In this document: piece after piece, positions 18,401 to 26,883 of the stretch
Numbering within the stretch: the stretch's first letter is position 1
Layout: every line of letters starts with the position of its first letter
Assembly: GCA_038209965.1 (NCBI GenBank)
Contig: JBBQXF010000024.1
Span: forward strand, 1-47,267
DNA length: 47,267 bases
Origin: JALONO01 sp038209965
Lineage (GTDB): Bacteria > Bacteroidota > Bacteroidia > Cytophagales > Thermoflexibacteraceae
Direction of reading: 5' to 3'
Notes under the pieces: generated by a model
Told to the model about the DNA's origin: nothing
The model's input: the letters and a program-made list of their open reading frames with translations, nothing else
Database searches by the model: none
Program-made: the position numbers and the translations under genes

Positions 18401-19515
18401 CCCCGCGCAAAATCCTATTCGTGGTCCAGCACCGCCCCAACCGCTCCCCCGGCCAGCGGTTCAGGTTCGAGCAGTATTTGGGTTATCTGGCCCAGCACGG
18501 TTTCGAGTGCCACTATTCGCCCGTGCTGCCCACACTGGAAGCCGACAAGTTGTTTTATAGCCCCGGCCATTATCTGGGCAAAGCCCGTCTGTTGGTGAGT
18601 GGCCTGCGCACCCGGCTGGACAACTACTGGCGGCGAAACGATTACGATATTATTTTTATTTACCGCGAAGCCCTCACCGTGGGCGGCCCTTGGTTTGAGC
18701 GGCTCTTCAAAAAATCGCGGGCCAAGATTGTACTGGATTTTGACGATTCCATCTGGATTCCCACGGTTTCAGCCGCCAACAAAGCGTTGGGTTGGCTCAA
18801 AAACGCCGATAAAACCAAGGAAATCATTGCCTTGGCCGATCTGACCATCGTAGGCAACGAGTATCTGGCCGCCTATGCCCGGCAGTTCAGTGCCCGGGTG
18901 GCGATCATTCCCACCACAATCGATACCGACGTGTACCGGCCCACCCCCAAGCCCGTGGGCCGGGGATCCAATTTTGGCACCGACTACCAGCCCGTGGTCG
19001 AGATTGGTTGGTCGGGCAGTGTCACTACAGTTGAGCATTTCGAGCATTTGCTCCCCGCCCTAAAAAGTATTCAAGAAAAGTATGGCCAACGGGTACGGTT
19101 CAAACTTATTGGCGATAAAAACTACCAGCACAAAGCCCTTGGCATCAAGGGTCTGCCGTGGCGGCACGAGACCGAAATCAGCGACCTGGGCACAATGGCC
19201 ATTGGGGTGATGCCCCTGCCCGACAATGGCTGGGCCCGGGGAAAATGCGGGCTCAAGGGGTTGCAATACATGGCTTTGGGCATCCCCACCATCATGTCGC
19301 CCGTCGGGGTCAATGGGGAGATCATCCGCGATGGCGAAAACGGATTTTTGGCCGATACCATGGACGAATGGGTGGCCAAACTATCACTCCTCATCGACTC
19401 GCCCGACCTTCGGGCGCGGGTAGGTGCAGCGGGGCGGCAAACGGTGATCGACCATTATTCCTTCCATTCCCAAAAGGATGTATATGTCCAAACATTCAAT
19501 AACTTGCTAAAATAG
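18397..19515 (+). CDS. Glycosyltransferase, GT4-like (GT-B fold)
   Basis: 372 residues from ATG 18397, overlapping the upstream stop codon. N-terminal Rossmann-like half (KILFVVQHRPNRSPGQRF, later VLDFDDSIW). C-terminal half carries the GT-B nucleotide-sugar binding features IGWSGSVTT, FKLIGDKNY and GVMPLPDNGWARGKCGLKG, followed by ALGIPTIMSPVGVN. Transfers a sugar, donor unknown, at the cytoplasmic face of the membrane. The next gene starts 2 bp after its stop. The reading frame is open upstream to 18079, but that region is the coding sequence of the membrane protein in another frame. Confidence 0.88.
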   Translation: MTPRKILFVVQHRPNRSPGQRFRFEQYLGYLAQHGFECHYSPVLPTLEADKLFYSPGHYLGKARLLVSGLRTRLDNYWRRNDYDIIFIYREALTVGGPWFERLFKKSRAKIVLDFDDSIWIPTVSAANKALGWLKNADKTKEIIALADLTIVGNEYLAAYARQFSARVAIIPTTIDTDVYRPTPKPVGRGSNFGTDYQPVVEIGWSGSVTTVEHFEHLLPALKSIQEKYGQRVRFKLIGDKNYQHKALGIKGLPWRHETEISDLGTMAIGVMPLPDNGWARGKCGLKGLQYMALGIPTIMSPVGVNGEIIRDGENGFLADTMDEWVAKLSLLIDSPDLRARVGAAGRQTVIDHYSFHSQKDVYVQTFNNLLK

Positions 19516-19517
19516 GC

Positions 19518-20510
19518 ATGGCTGATCCCGCGCCCTTGGTTTCCATCATTTGTGTGAGCTATGCCCAAGCCAAATTCGTGACCCAAGCGCTGGATTCGGT
19601 GCTGGCCCAAACCTACCGGCCCATTGAGTTGCTCATTGTGGACGATGCCAGCCCGGACGAAAGTGCGGTCGTGATCCGCCAATGGTTGTTGGCGGCCCGA
19701 TCCGAGCCCACTTTCCAATCATTGGCCCGGGTGGTGTACTTGCCACGGTTCCAAAACGGGGGAAATTGCCGGGCATTTAACACGGCTCTTCGGGAGTCCA
19801 TTGGCCAATACGTGATCGATTTAGCGGCTGATGATGCGCTGCTGCCCACCCGGGTGGCCCGCCAGATCCACGCTTTTGCCACTTTGCCGGCCCATTTTGG
19901 GGTGGTGTTTTCCGATGCCCAGTTCATCGACGAAAGGTCGGAACTGCTGGGCACTTACTATGCCCATGATGCGCTGGGCCAACTCCGCCGGCCCGTCCCT
20001 CAGGGCGATGTGTACCAGTATGCCATTGCGAAACAGTTCATCTGCTCGCCCACTATGCTCATCCGCAGGCAAGTGCTGGATGCGCTGGGGGGTTATGACG
20101 AAACATTGAGCTACGAAGACTATGATTTTTGGGTGCGCTCCGCCCGCCACTGGCACTATTTTTTTCAGGACGAAATCTTGACCCAAAAGCGCCGTTTGCC
20201 CCGCTCGCACGGGAGCGGGTTCTATCGCCGGGGGGCCAATCCCCACTTGGTTTCCACCCTCCGCGTGTGCCAAAAAGCATTTTTACTGAACCAAAACACC
20301 ATTGAACACCAACAACTGGCCGTTTCAGTCCGCTACCACTTGCGGCTGAGTTTATTCACCGAAAATTTCGACCTAGTGGCTGAATTTGCTAAATTGCTCC
20401 GGCAATTGGGTGGTTTACGGTGGGCGGATCGGGCTTGTTTGGCCTTGGCCCACCACCAGATCCCGCTGTACAAGTGGTATGTCTGGTGGCAACGCCTGCG
20501 CCGAAACTAG
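19518..20510 (+). CDS. Glycosyltransferase family 2
   Basis: 330 residues, GT-A fold. The start of the domain is clear: VSIICVSYAQAKFVTQALDSVLAQTYRPIELLIVDDASPD in shape, with the VDDAS donor-binding motif near residue 43 and AADDALL near 103. The later SYEDYDFWVR matches the catalytic ED region of GT2 enzymes. No TM anchor; it presumably acts on a membrane-bound acceptor with the GT4-like enzyme upstream (2 bp gap). The stop codon overlaps the first base of a hairpin that ends the operon. Confidence 0.9.
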   Translation: MADPAPLVSIICVSYAQAKFVTQALDSVLAQTYRPIELLIVDDASPDESAVVIRQWLLAARSEPTFQSLARVVYLPRFQNGGNCRAFNTALRESIGQYVIDLAADDALLPTRVARQIHAFATLPAHFGVVFSDAQFIDERSELLGTYYAHDALGQLRRPVPQGDVYQYAIAKQFICSPTMLIRRQVLDALGGYDETLSYEDYDFWVRSARHWHYFFQDEILTQKRRLPRSHGSGFYRRGANPHLVSTLRVCQKAFLLNQNTIEHQQLAVSVRYHLRLSLFTENFDLVAEFAKLLRQLGGLRWADRACLALAHHQIPLYKWYVWWQRLRRN

Positions 20511-20540
20511 CGTAAACCAGGGCTTCGCCCCAGTTTACGC
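20510..20540 (+). terminator. Hairpin terminating the glycosyltransferase operon
   Basis: GCGTAAAC and GTTTACGC form the lower stem, GGGC and GCCC the upper stem, with a symmetric CA/CA internal mismatch and a TTC loop. It begins at the last base of the GT2 stop codon. No strong T-tract follows, so termination efficiency is uncertain. Confidence 0.65.
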
Positions 20541-20639
20541 GCCTCGTTTTACGATGCCACCTGTATTTTGATTTTGACTATCTGTCTTCACATCCCAACG
20601 AACGTTCCTCAGCCGCCGAAGATTGCCAGCTGGCAAAAA

Positions 20640-20843
20640 CTTAGAGTATGTTTTGGATTAGCAACTATTTAATAATCAAATAGCTGAGTCAAATTGTTAA
20701 TTTTTAAAACCTTCTACAATTGAATGGTTGAAAACTTAAAAAATTTAGCATTAATCTAGTTCAACCAAGAAAAGAGTGAAAATGTGAAAATTAATACAAT
20801 ATATTGAACATCAATTGTTTAAAATTCCAAAACATACCCTTAG
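20640..20843 (-). mobile_element. 194 bp MITE-like element with 12 bp terminal inverted repeats and 5 bp target duplication (copy 1)
   Basis: The element proper spans 20645-20838. Its ends are GTATGTTTTGGA (20646-20657) and the exact reverse complement TCCAAAACATAC (20826-20837). The flanks carry a 5 bp direct repeat CTTAG at 20640-20644 and 20839-20843. The right-hand duplication contains the rocD stop codon (TTA on the plus strand, 20840-20842). The interior is AT-rich and codes for nothing recognisable; a small hairpin (CTATTT/AAATAG, 20665-20683) lies near the left end. A diverged copy, in opposite orientation, occupies 45886-46078. Size, TIRs and duplication fit a non-autonomous transposon. 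No matching transposase is in the window. Confidence 0.75.
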
Positions 20844-22081
20844 TGCGGATATGCCAAGACCACCTTTTCGATGATATCACAACATTCATGCAGTTCGTCC
20901 TCGGTCATGACCAATGGCGGGGCAAAGCGGATAATGTTGCCGTGCGTCGGTTTGGCCAGCAGTCCATGTTCCATTAGGTCAACGCACAGGTTCCAAGCGG
21001 TTTCGCTCTGCGGCGTATCGTTCACCACAATGGCATTGAGCAGGCCCTTGCCCCGCACGTGGGTGATCAGGCTGGATTTGTCGATCAACTGGGCCATCCG
21101 GTGACGGAAAATTTCGCCCAAGTATTGGGCATTTTCGGCAAGTTTTTCATCGCGCACCACATTCAGGGCGGCCATGGCCACTTCGCAGGCCAGCGGGTTG
21201 CCACCAAAAGTGGAACCGTGTTGGCCGGGCCGGATCAGGAGCATGATCTCGTCGCGGGCCAGCACTGCCGACACCGGATAGACCCCGCCCGAGAGGGCTT
21301 TGCCCAAAATCAAAATGTCTGGCTTTACCGATTCATGGTCGCAGGCGATCAGGCGACCCGTGCGGCCCACGCCCGTTTGCACTTCGTCGGCTATAAACAG
21401 CACGTTGTGGGCGCGGCACAACTGGTAAGCCTGGCGCAAGTAACCGTCATCCGGCACTTTGACCCCGGCTTCGCCTTGGATGGGCTCCAACATAAAACCC
21501 GCCACGTTTGGATCTTGCAAGGCAATCTCCAGAGCGGCCAGATCGTTGTAGGGGATCATTTCGTAGCCGGGCATGTACGGCCCAAAGTTGCGGCGGCTGC
21601 CTTCATCGCTCGATGAGGAGATGGCGGCCAGCGTCCGGCCCCAGAAATTATTGGTGGCAAAGATGATTTTGGCTTGGTTGTCGGGCACGCCTTTCACTTC
21701 ATAAGCCCATTTGCGACAAAGTTTGAGGGCGGTTTCACCACCTTCTACGCCCGTGTTCATGGGCAGCACGCGGTCGTAGCCGAAAAATTCGGTGACGAAT
21801 TTTTCGTAACGGCCCAGTACATCATTATAAAAAGCCCGGGAAGTGAGCGTGAGTTTTTGGGCTTGCTCGGTGAGTGCGGCAATGATGCGCGGGTGGCAGT
21901 GGCCTTGGTTCACGGCACTGTAGGCCGACAAAAAATCAAAGTAGCGCTTGCCCTCGGTATCCCACAAGTAAACCCCTTGCCCACGCGATAAGACTACTGG
22001 GAGGGGGTGATAATTGTGGGCACCGTAGCGATCTTCCATCGCCATTGCTTCTACACTGGCAGTAAGGGTTTGCGTGATCAT
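20840..22081 (-). CDS. rocD: Ornithine--oxo-acid aminotransferase
   Basis: PLP-dependent transfer of the delta-amino group of ornithine to 2-oxoglutarate, giving glutamate semialdehyde for proline or glutamate metabolism. 413 residues, normal length. The PLP lysine is K261 in LILGKALSGG, with the cofactor-binding aspartate D232 in ADEVQTG. The start region (EDRYGAHNYHPLPVVL) and FGYDRVLPMNTGVEG are typical of RocD rather than of acetylornithine aminotransferase. ATG at 22081, 39 bp after the PKS stop. A consensus-like promoter overlaps the end of the PKS gene. Its stop codon is part of the target duplication of the adjacent MITE-like element. Confidence 0.95.
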   Translation of the reverse strand: MITQTLTASVEAMAMEDRYGAHNYHPLPVVLSRGQGVYLWDTEGKRYFDFLSAYSAVNQGHCHPRIIAALTEQAQKLTLTSRAFYNDVLGRYEKFVTEFFGYDRVLPMNTGVEGGETALKLCRKWAYEVKGVPDNQAKIIFATNNFWGRTLAAISSSSDEGSRRNFGPYMPGYEMIPYNDLAALEIALQDPNVAGFMLEPIQGEAGVKVPDDGYLRQAYQLCRAHNVLFIADEVQTGVGRTGRLIACDHESVKPDILILGKALSGGVYPVSAVLARDEIMLLIRPGQHGSTFGGNPLACEVAMAALNVVRDEKLAENAQYLGEIFRHRMAQLIDKSSLITHVRGKGLLNAIVVNDTPQSETAWNLCVDLMEHGLLAKPTHGNIIRFAPPLVMTEDELHECCDIIEKVVLAYPH

Positions 22082-22104
22082 AAAAATTTTATTAGATGTA
22101 GGGG

Positions 22105-22135
22105 CAAAATTACCCGCAATTTAATCCATTACCAA
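22105..22135 (-). promoter_or_regulatory. Bacteroidota-type promoter for rocD
   Basis: On the minus strand, TTG (22133-22135), 20 bp, then TAATTTTG (22105-22112), matching the -33/-7 consensus TTG-N19-21-TAnnTTTG. The -33 element lies within the last codons of the PKS gene. The predicted start would give a leader of roughly 15-20 bases before ATG 22081. Confidence 0.6.
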
Positions 22136-23233
22136 GCGGAACAGGGCCGTTTCCAGGGTCAGGCCGGGGCCAAAAGCCATGCCCAAGAGCAATTTGCCGG
22201 CCTGCTCGGGTTGAGGGTTGTTTAGGTACCGCTGCAAAACGAACAAGATGGTGGCCGATGACATATTGCCATGTTGGCGCAGCACTTCATGCGCATGGAG
22301 GTTTTGTACTGGGTCAATGTCTAGTACTTTTTCTACCACCCGCAAAATCCGTTTGCCCCCTGGATGGATGGCATACCAATCCACCTTTTCCTTGAGTTTG
22401 AGTTGACCCATGAGCGCGTCGGTCAGTTCTTCGACTTTGCCGGCCAGCAGATCGGGCACATACGCGGAGAGTTTCATTTCAAAACCAAAGTCGCGGATGT
22501 GCCAAGCCATATCGCCCCGGCCTTGGGGCGCCAGACCACAGTGGAAATTTTCTAGGCCCAGAGCGGCCCCACGCACTTGGTTGGCCGGACTTGCAGCGCG
22601 CAGCATCACAGCAGCGGCCCCATCGGCAAAAATCATGTTGGCCAACAGGTTGTCATCGCTGATGGTTTTTTGGACATGGAGGGTGCAAAGCTCCACCACC
22701 ACTACCAGCACCCGGGCCGAGGCGTCGGCTTTGCACAGGGCATCGGCCAGTTTTAGCGCGTTGAACGCGGCGTAACAGCCCATGAAATTGATGGCATAGC
22801 GTTGGACGTGGCCCGGTAGGCCCAACTGCTCGATCAGCTCAATGTCCAAACCGGGGGCATACATTCCCGTGCAACTGACCGTGATCAGGTGGGTTACTTG
22901 CCCGAGCTCCTCTACATCGGGCACGCAATCACGCACCGCGGCCAAGCCCAATGGCAGTGCGCACTGCTCATACATGCGCATCCGTTGGCCCGTATCGGGA
23001 AACGGGAGCATGGAGGGAGAATTGGCAAAGAAAGTAAAATCGGCTGTCCGGCCATAATCTTCCAACACCGAATGGCGAAAATCGATGCCACTCAGGCGGC
23101 TCAGCGCCTTGAGTTTCCTGACTTCGGTGGGGGACAACTGCATGACCCGCTCCAAAAAATTGACCGATTGCGCTTGAGCAAAGCGTTGGGCTGGATTGGC
23201 AGTGCCGATAGCAGTAATGTGGGTGGTTGGCAT
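22121..23233 (-). CDS. Type III polyketide synthase (chalcone/stilbene synthase-like)
   Basis: 370 residues. Homodimeric ketosynthase that extends an acyl-CoA starter with malonyl-CoA without an acyl carrier protein. The catalytic triad is intact: C153 (INFMGCYAAFNA), H290 (YAIHPGGKRIL) and N323 (RQHGNMSSAT). The VSCTGMYAPGLD segment is typical of bacterial members. Products in bacteria include alkylresorcinols, alkylpyrones and THN, and sequence alone does not decide. The methyltransferase and oxidase genes that often accompany such genes are absent here. ATG 23233 follows a clear promoter by 15 bases. Confidence 0.92.
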   Translation of the reverse strand: MPTTHITAIGTANPAQRFAQAQSVNFLERVMQLSPTEVRKLKALSRLSGIDFRHSVLEDYGRTADFTFFANSPSMLPFPDTGQRMRMYEQCALPLGLAAVRDCVPDVEELGQVTHLITVSCTGMYAPGLDIELIEQLGLPGHVQRYAINFMGCYAAFNALKLADALCKADASARVLVVVVELCTLHVQKTISDDNLLANMIFADGAAAVMLRAASPANQVRGAALGLENFHCGLAPQGRGDMAWHIRDFGFEMKLSAYVPDLLAGKVEELTDALMGQLKLKEKVDWYAIHPGGKRILRVVEKVLDIDPVQNLHAHEVLRQHGNMSSATILFVLQRYLNNPQPEQAGKLLLGMAFGPGLTLETALFRLVMD

Positions 23234-23248
23234 TGGTTAGATTTATGT

Positions 23249-23279
23249 CAAATGTATGTTTATGGCAATAAATGTGCAA
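23249..23279 (-). promoter_or_regulatory. Bacteroidota-type promoter for the type III PKS gene
   Basis: On the minus strand: TTG (23277-23279), 20 bp spacer, TACATTTG (23249-23256), an exact TAnnTTTG match. The ATG lies 15 bases further on, implying a very short 5' leader. Confidence 0.65.
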
Positions 23280-23283
23280 CACA

Positions 23284-23650
23284 TGTATTTGTTGTTTTAA
23301 TAAAAGTTAAAAAATTTGCTAGATTTGTAAGCAGCTTGGGCACTGAGTGGGCATCCGCTTTTTCCCATTCTGCTTGTTGCTCGCCGCCCTAGCCTTCCCC
23401 CAATTGGGGACAAGCGGCTAGCTAAGGTAATGACTTTTGGCCTACTTACCAACTGCTTGCAGCGCAGGGGCCTATTTTTCGCAAAGGAGCCTCAATACCC
23501 GGTTCGGTGTTTAGCCCCGCCAATATTGATGACCAACGGCCGCAAGGTGGGTATTTTGTATTTTTAACGTTGTGTTTTTTGTTTCAAATTGTAATTATTT
23601 TAAAAAATTATATCTAGAAAAGTGCTTTATTCTGTGAACGATTTTGTGTT
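23284..23650. other. Non-coding stretch between PKS promoter and DUF2695 promoter
   Basis: About 370 bases with no plausible gene on either strand. The first third is GC-rich and looks like decayed coding sequence without a readable frame. The remainder is AT-rich. No repeats or RNA structure recognised. Confidence 0.5.
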
Positions 23651-23683
23651 TTTGAAAGGGGATGGGCAAGGTGCGTATGTTTG
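23651..23683 (+). promoter_or_regulatory. Bacteroidota-type promoter for the DUF2695 gene
   Basis: TTTG (23651-23654), 21 bp, then TATGTTTG (23676-23683), an exact TAnnTTTG match. The gene starts at 23727, giving a leader of about 37 bases. Confidence 0.6.
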
Positions 23684-23726
23684 GCGAGTTAGCGGCAAGC
23701 GTAATTGACACATCTCAATCCTTCAA

Positions 23727-24035
23727 ATGCCCGACAAAAGCGAAAAAGAAAGACGAAAACAAATGAAGAGAGCGCTGCGTAAAAAAGCAAGGGAAGAATT
23801 TGAAGCCGATCTACCTTTGAAACGTGTGGTATTTGAAAATCCGTTTGATTACTTGGACAATAAGCTAACTAACTATGGATGTGACAATTCCCTAAAATTG
23901 ACGTTGCAGTTTTTGGCGGAGAACAACATGCCGAATATTGACAAAACGATTGAGTGGCTAGGGGAAAATGGCGGCGGTTGCGACTGTGAAGTCCTTGCCA
24001 ACGTTGAAGAAACCTTTGGGAACTCACCAATTTAA
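23727..24035 (+). CDS. DUF2695-family small protein
   Basis: 102 residues. A highly basic N-terminal helix (KSEKERRKQMKRALRKKAREE) precedes the DUF2695 core: FDYLDNKLTNYGCDNSLKLT, then FLAENN and IEWLGENGGGCDCEVLANVEE with the GGxCDCEVLxNVE signature. No function is established for the family. The two cysteines and nearby acids could bind metal, which is a guess. It has its own promoter and no operon partner. Composition is more AT-rich than the surrounding core genes, consistent with acquisition. Confidence 0.8.
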   Translation: MPDKSEKERRKQMKRALRKKAREEFEADLPLKRVVFENPFDYLDNKLTNYGCDNSLKLTLQFLAENNMPNIDKTIEWLGENGGGCDCEVLANVEETFGNSPI

Positions 24036-24383
24036 AAGGGAATACATTTGATTAAGTTAGATGCGGATTCTTGTGTGTTCCTTGAATGTGAAATTTCAAA
24101 AAGCATTGGCAAACTCTTCTAAAAACAAATTGAAACGCTTTTTAGTACGACGGGATTTTACTGCTGACTTTTGCAAATGAATATGCTGTAACGTTGATGA
24201 ACGACAACAGAAAATTACATCGATGACTTTTTTAGGAAACATTGGGCCAGACAAAATATGCGTTGACAATCCATTTTTCGATCAATTTGTTATGCTTTTA
24301 CTTGCCAGTTGCCCATCTTGTGCCCAAATAACCGAGCCAAACATTTCCAGTGCAACTCCCCAATGTTGCCCCACTGCCAATCA
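24036..24383. other. Intergenic region between convergent DUF2695 and nucleotidyltransferase genes
   Basis: About 350 bases, AT-rich. Short frames are present (for instance about 24 codons from 24048) but nothing recognisable. No clear terminator hairpin for either gene. Confidence 0.4.
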
Positions 24384-25469
24384 TTATTGGCCAATTCCCA
24401 ATTGATAAAAAGCCCGGCGCAGGGCCACCAGTGTGGTATTGATCAGCCCATTGTTAGGCTTTTCGGGCAATGTGCTGGCCGCAAAGGCAGCTTCCACGCG
24501 CAGCATTTTGGCCTCAGCTTCGGCAATCAATTCGTCATAAGTGAATTCGCCCGCCCGGATGCGCAGCAGATGCTCCCGGTTGGGCCGGCGGACGATCAGT
24601 TGGTGCCCGGTCGCTATTTCCTCGGCCATGTCCAGCAGGCGCATGGTGTGCATCAGGTTCTTGGCATCATAATTTTTGCCGTGGGCAATCGTGTTGGCGT
24701 AGCGGGCTTCGTTCCGTTTGTCCACCCACTCCCAGTACTCTTTGTAGTCCCGGCAGTAGCTGGAGTAGCCGTCTTTGTTGAACGACAAATACGTGAGCGG
24801 ATCCAGTGCTTTGGGCACACTGCTCAGCGACACCTCGTTGGAGTCGGCGGAGCGCACAATGCCCCGAAAGCCCAATGGACTTGGCCCCTCGGCTTGCGGA
24901 TCGTGGTAGAGGGCATACAGATCCCGGATGTGCGGCACGTTGACCAACCCACAGTCTTCTTGGCGCACTCCTTTGATTTCCAGCCAGTTTTGTAGGGGAA
25001 TGGCCCCTTGCTTCTCCGTTACGAAGCAGAAATCCAACACAGTTTTGCGCACTTCACTGACCGGGTTCAGGACTTTTTTGTTCAATCCCCGCGCTTTTTG
25101 GATTTGGGCAAAGGCATAGTTGGCAAAAGTAAATTGACAAATTTTGGACAAAAACAGTTCGGGGCTGAGTTGGGCAAACAATGGATGCTGGTAAACTATA
25201 CAATCGGGCGGCATATTGAGCAGTTCCAGCACGTTGGGGTTGTTCTTGTTGAGCAGCTCGATGAAACGCCGAAGCTCGTAAAAGGTGACATCATTGCTGG
25301 GATTGTTGACCTGCTCAATGGCATTGAGGCCAAAAAAAGTCGCTTCGGGCATGACAAAAACGCCCCGGATATCAGTATCCGAATTTTCGTGGTGGGTGCC
25401 ATAAGCCCGGCTGCCGCTGATGCACTCAAATAGGATGAGTCCGCGTGCCCGGAGGTCGTCGATAGTCAT
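24384..25469 (-). CDS. RlaP-like predicted nucleotidyltransferase
   Basis: 361 residues of the DNA polymerase beta-like superfamily. The GS motif and catalytic acids are at the N-terminus: GSRAYGT (19-25), then SDTDIRGVF with D31 and D33. This matches the RlaP group (RNA ligase-associated predicted nucleotidyltransferases), in which the rest of the protein is helical. The molecule that receives the nucleotide is unknown. No RNA ligase gene is next to it; neighbours are a DUF2695 gene and panC, divergently read. ATG at 25469. Confidence 0.78.
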   Translation of the reverse strand: MTIDDLRARGLILFECISGSRAYGTHHENSDTDIRGVFVMPEATFFGLNAIEQVNNPSNDVTFYELRRFIELLNKNNPNVLELLNMPPDCIVYQHPLFAQLSPELFLSKICQFTFANYAFAQIQKARGLNKKVLNPVSEVRKTVLDFCFVTEKQGAIPLQNWLEIKGVRQEDCGLVNVPHIRDLYALYHDPQAEGPSPLGFRGIVRSADSNEVSLSSVPKALDPLTYLSFNKDGYSSYCRDYKEYWEWVDKRNEARYANTIAHGKNYDAKNLMHTMRLLDMAEEIATGHQLIVRRPNREHLLRIRAGEFTYDELIAEAEAKMLRVEAAFAASTLPEKPNNGLINTTLVALRRAFYQLGIGQ

Positions 25470-25618
25470 GAGAAAAATGGGTAAGCATGCTCCTGTGAGG
25501 AGGATTAATCAATGACCCTTGGATTTAGTTCCCCACCAAACTGCACAATAATTGCCAAAAGATCAAAGCTTGGCCCGGGTCAAACAGTTAAACCTACCAA
25601 TACGCGGCAATCTTGGCC

Positions 25619-25626
25619 TAAGTTTG
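25619..25626 (+). promoter_or_regulatory. Possible -7 element for panC-panD
   Basis: TAAGTTTG matches TAnnTTTG and is followed by GC, a common extension in this phylum. It ends 17 bases before the panC ATG. No -33 TTG at suitable spacing was found, so the call is tentative. Confidence 0.35.
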
Positions 25627-25643
25627 CGCGATTTTTCTGAACC

Positions 25644-26480
25644 ATGCGCGTTTTTCATCATCAAGCCGAATTGCAGGCCGCCCTGCGTGCGCTCCGCCCG
25701 AACGGGATCGGGCTAGTGCCCACCATGGGCGCCCTGCACGAGGGCCATTTGTCGCTCATCCGCGCCTCGCAGGCCCACAACCGGACGACAGTGTGCACCA
25801 TTTTTGTCAATCCTGCCCAGTTTGACAACCCCCAAGATTTGGCCCATTACCCACGCACCCTCGAGGCGGATCTGGCATTGTTGGCCGCTGTGGGCTGTGA
25901 TCTGGTTTTCGCGCCCACCGAGGCCGAAATCTACCCGGCGCCCCCAGTCACCAAGTTGGGGTTTGGGCCTTTGGAGCAGGTGCTGGAAAGCCAACACCGT
26001 CCGGGGCATTTTGCGGGCGTGGGGCTGGTGGTGAGCAAGTTGTTCAACATGGTGCAACCTGATCGCGCTTATTTTGGCCAAAAAGATTTACAACAGTGCC
26101 AAGTGGTGCAACAGCTCATCACCGATTTGGCCTGGGGCATTGAGTTGCACCGCTGTCCCATCATACGCGAACCCGACGGGCTGGCCATGTCCTCGCGCAA
26201 CCGCCGCCTGTTGCCCGCCGACCGGGCCGCGGCCCCCCATTTGTACGCAGCCCTGCGCCAAGTGCAATCGGCGCTGGTTCAGCAGGCCAGCATTGATCAA
26301 GCCAAGGCTGGGGCGATGGACTATTTGAACAGTTTTGGGACTTTCAACGTTGAATACTTGGAAGTGGCCGAAACCAATACCCTCCAACCAGTCAAGATCC
26401 TGACCGAAGGCCGGGAGCACGCCATCTTGGTGGCGGCGCACTTGGGCCAAGTTAGACTGATTGACAATATTATTCTTTAA
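25644..26480 (+). CDS. panC: Pantoate--beta-alanine ligase (pantothenate synthetase)
   Basis: ATP-dependent condensation of pantoate with beta-alanine, the last step of pantothenate synthesis in the cytosol. 278 residues, normal length. Signatures: PTMGALHEGHLSLI (HxGH nucleotide-binding motif), FVNPAQFDN, FGQKDLQQCQVV and the MSSRNRRL segment equivalent to KMSKS. ATG at 25644. It is followed 39 bp later by panD, whose product supplies the beta-alanine, so the two form a pathway operon ending at the 26884-26923 hairpin. Confidence 0.97.
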   Translation: MRVFHHQAELQAALRALRPNGIGLVPTMGALHEGHLSLIRASQAHNRTTVCTIFVNPAQFDNPQDLAHYPRTLEADLALLAAVGCDLVFAPTEAEIYPAPPVTKLGFGPLEQVLESQHRPGHFAGVGLVVSKLFNMVQPDRAYFGQKDLQQCQVVQQLITDLAWGIELHRCPIIREPDGLAMSSRNRRLLPADRAAAPHLYAALRQVQSALVQQASIDQAKAGAMDYLNSFGTFNVEYLEVAETNTLQPVKILTEGREHAILVAAHLGQVRLIDNIIL

Positions 26481-26519
26481 ACTGATTGGCCAATTCCCAA
26501 TCCACCCCCAATCCATCAC

Positions 26520-26867
26520 ATGTTCATCCACGTCCTAAAATCAAAAATCCACCGGGCCAAAGTGACCCAAGCCGAGTTGCACTACGTTGGGAGCATCACC
26601 ATCGACCAAGACTTGCTCGATGCCGCCCACTTGTTGCCCAACGAGAAAGTCCAGATCGTGAACAACCACAACGGCGAGCGTTTTGAGACCTACGTGATCC
26701 CCGGCGAGCGGGGCAGTGGCCAGATCTGCCTCAATGGGGCCGCCGCCCGCAGGGTGCAAGTGGGCGATATCGTCATCATCATGGCTTACGGCCTGATGAC
26801 CCAAGAAGAAGCCCGACATTTTCAGCCCGCCGTTGTGTTCCCAGACGAGAACAACCACTTGGTGTGA
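26520..26867 (+). CDS. panD: Aspartate 1-decarboxylase precursor
   Basis: Pyruvoyl enzyme making beta-alanine from L-aspartate. 115 residues. Self-cleavage occurs between G24 and S25 (YVGSITID), giving the beta chain and a pyruvoyl-bearing alpha chain. The family motifs HVLKSKIHRAKVTQAEL, NGERFETYVI and ICLNGAAARRVQVGD are all present. Located directly after panC. Confidence 0.97.
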   Translation: MFIHVLKSKIHRAKVTQAELHYVGSITIDQDLLDAAHLLPNEKVQIVNNHNGERFETYVIPGERGSGQICLNGAAARRVQVGDIVIIMAYGLMTQEEARHFQPAVVFPDENNHLV

Positions 26868-26883
26868 GGGCCAGCATTGACAA

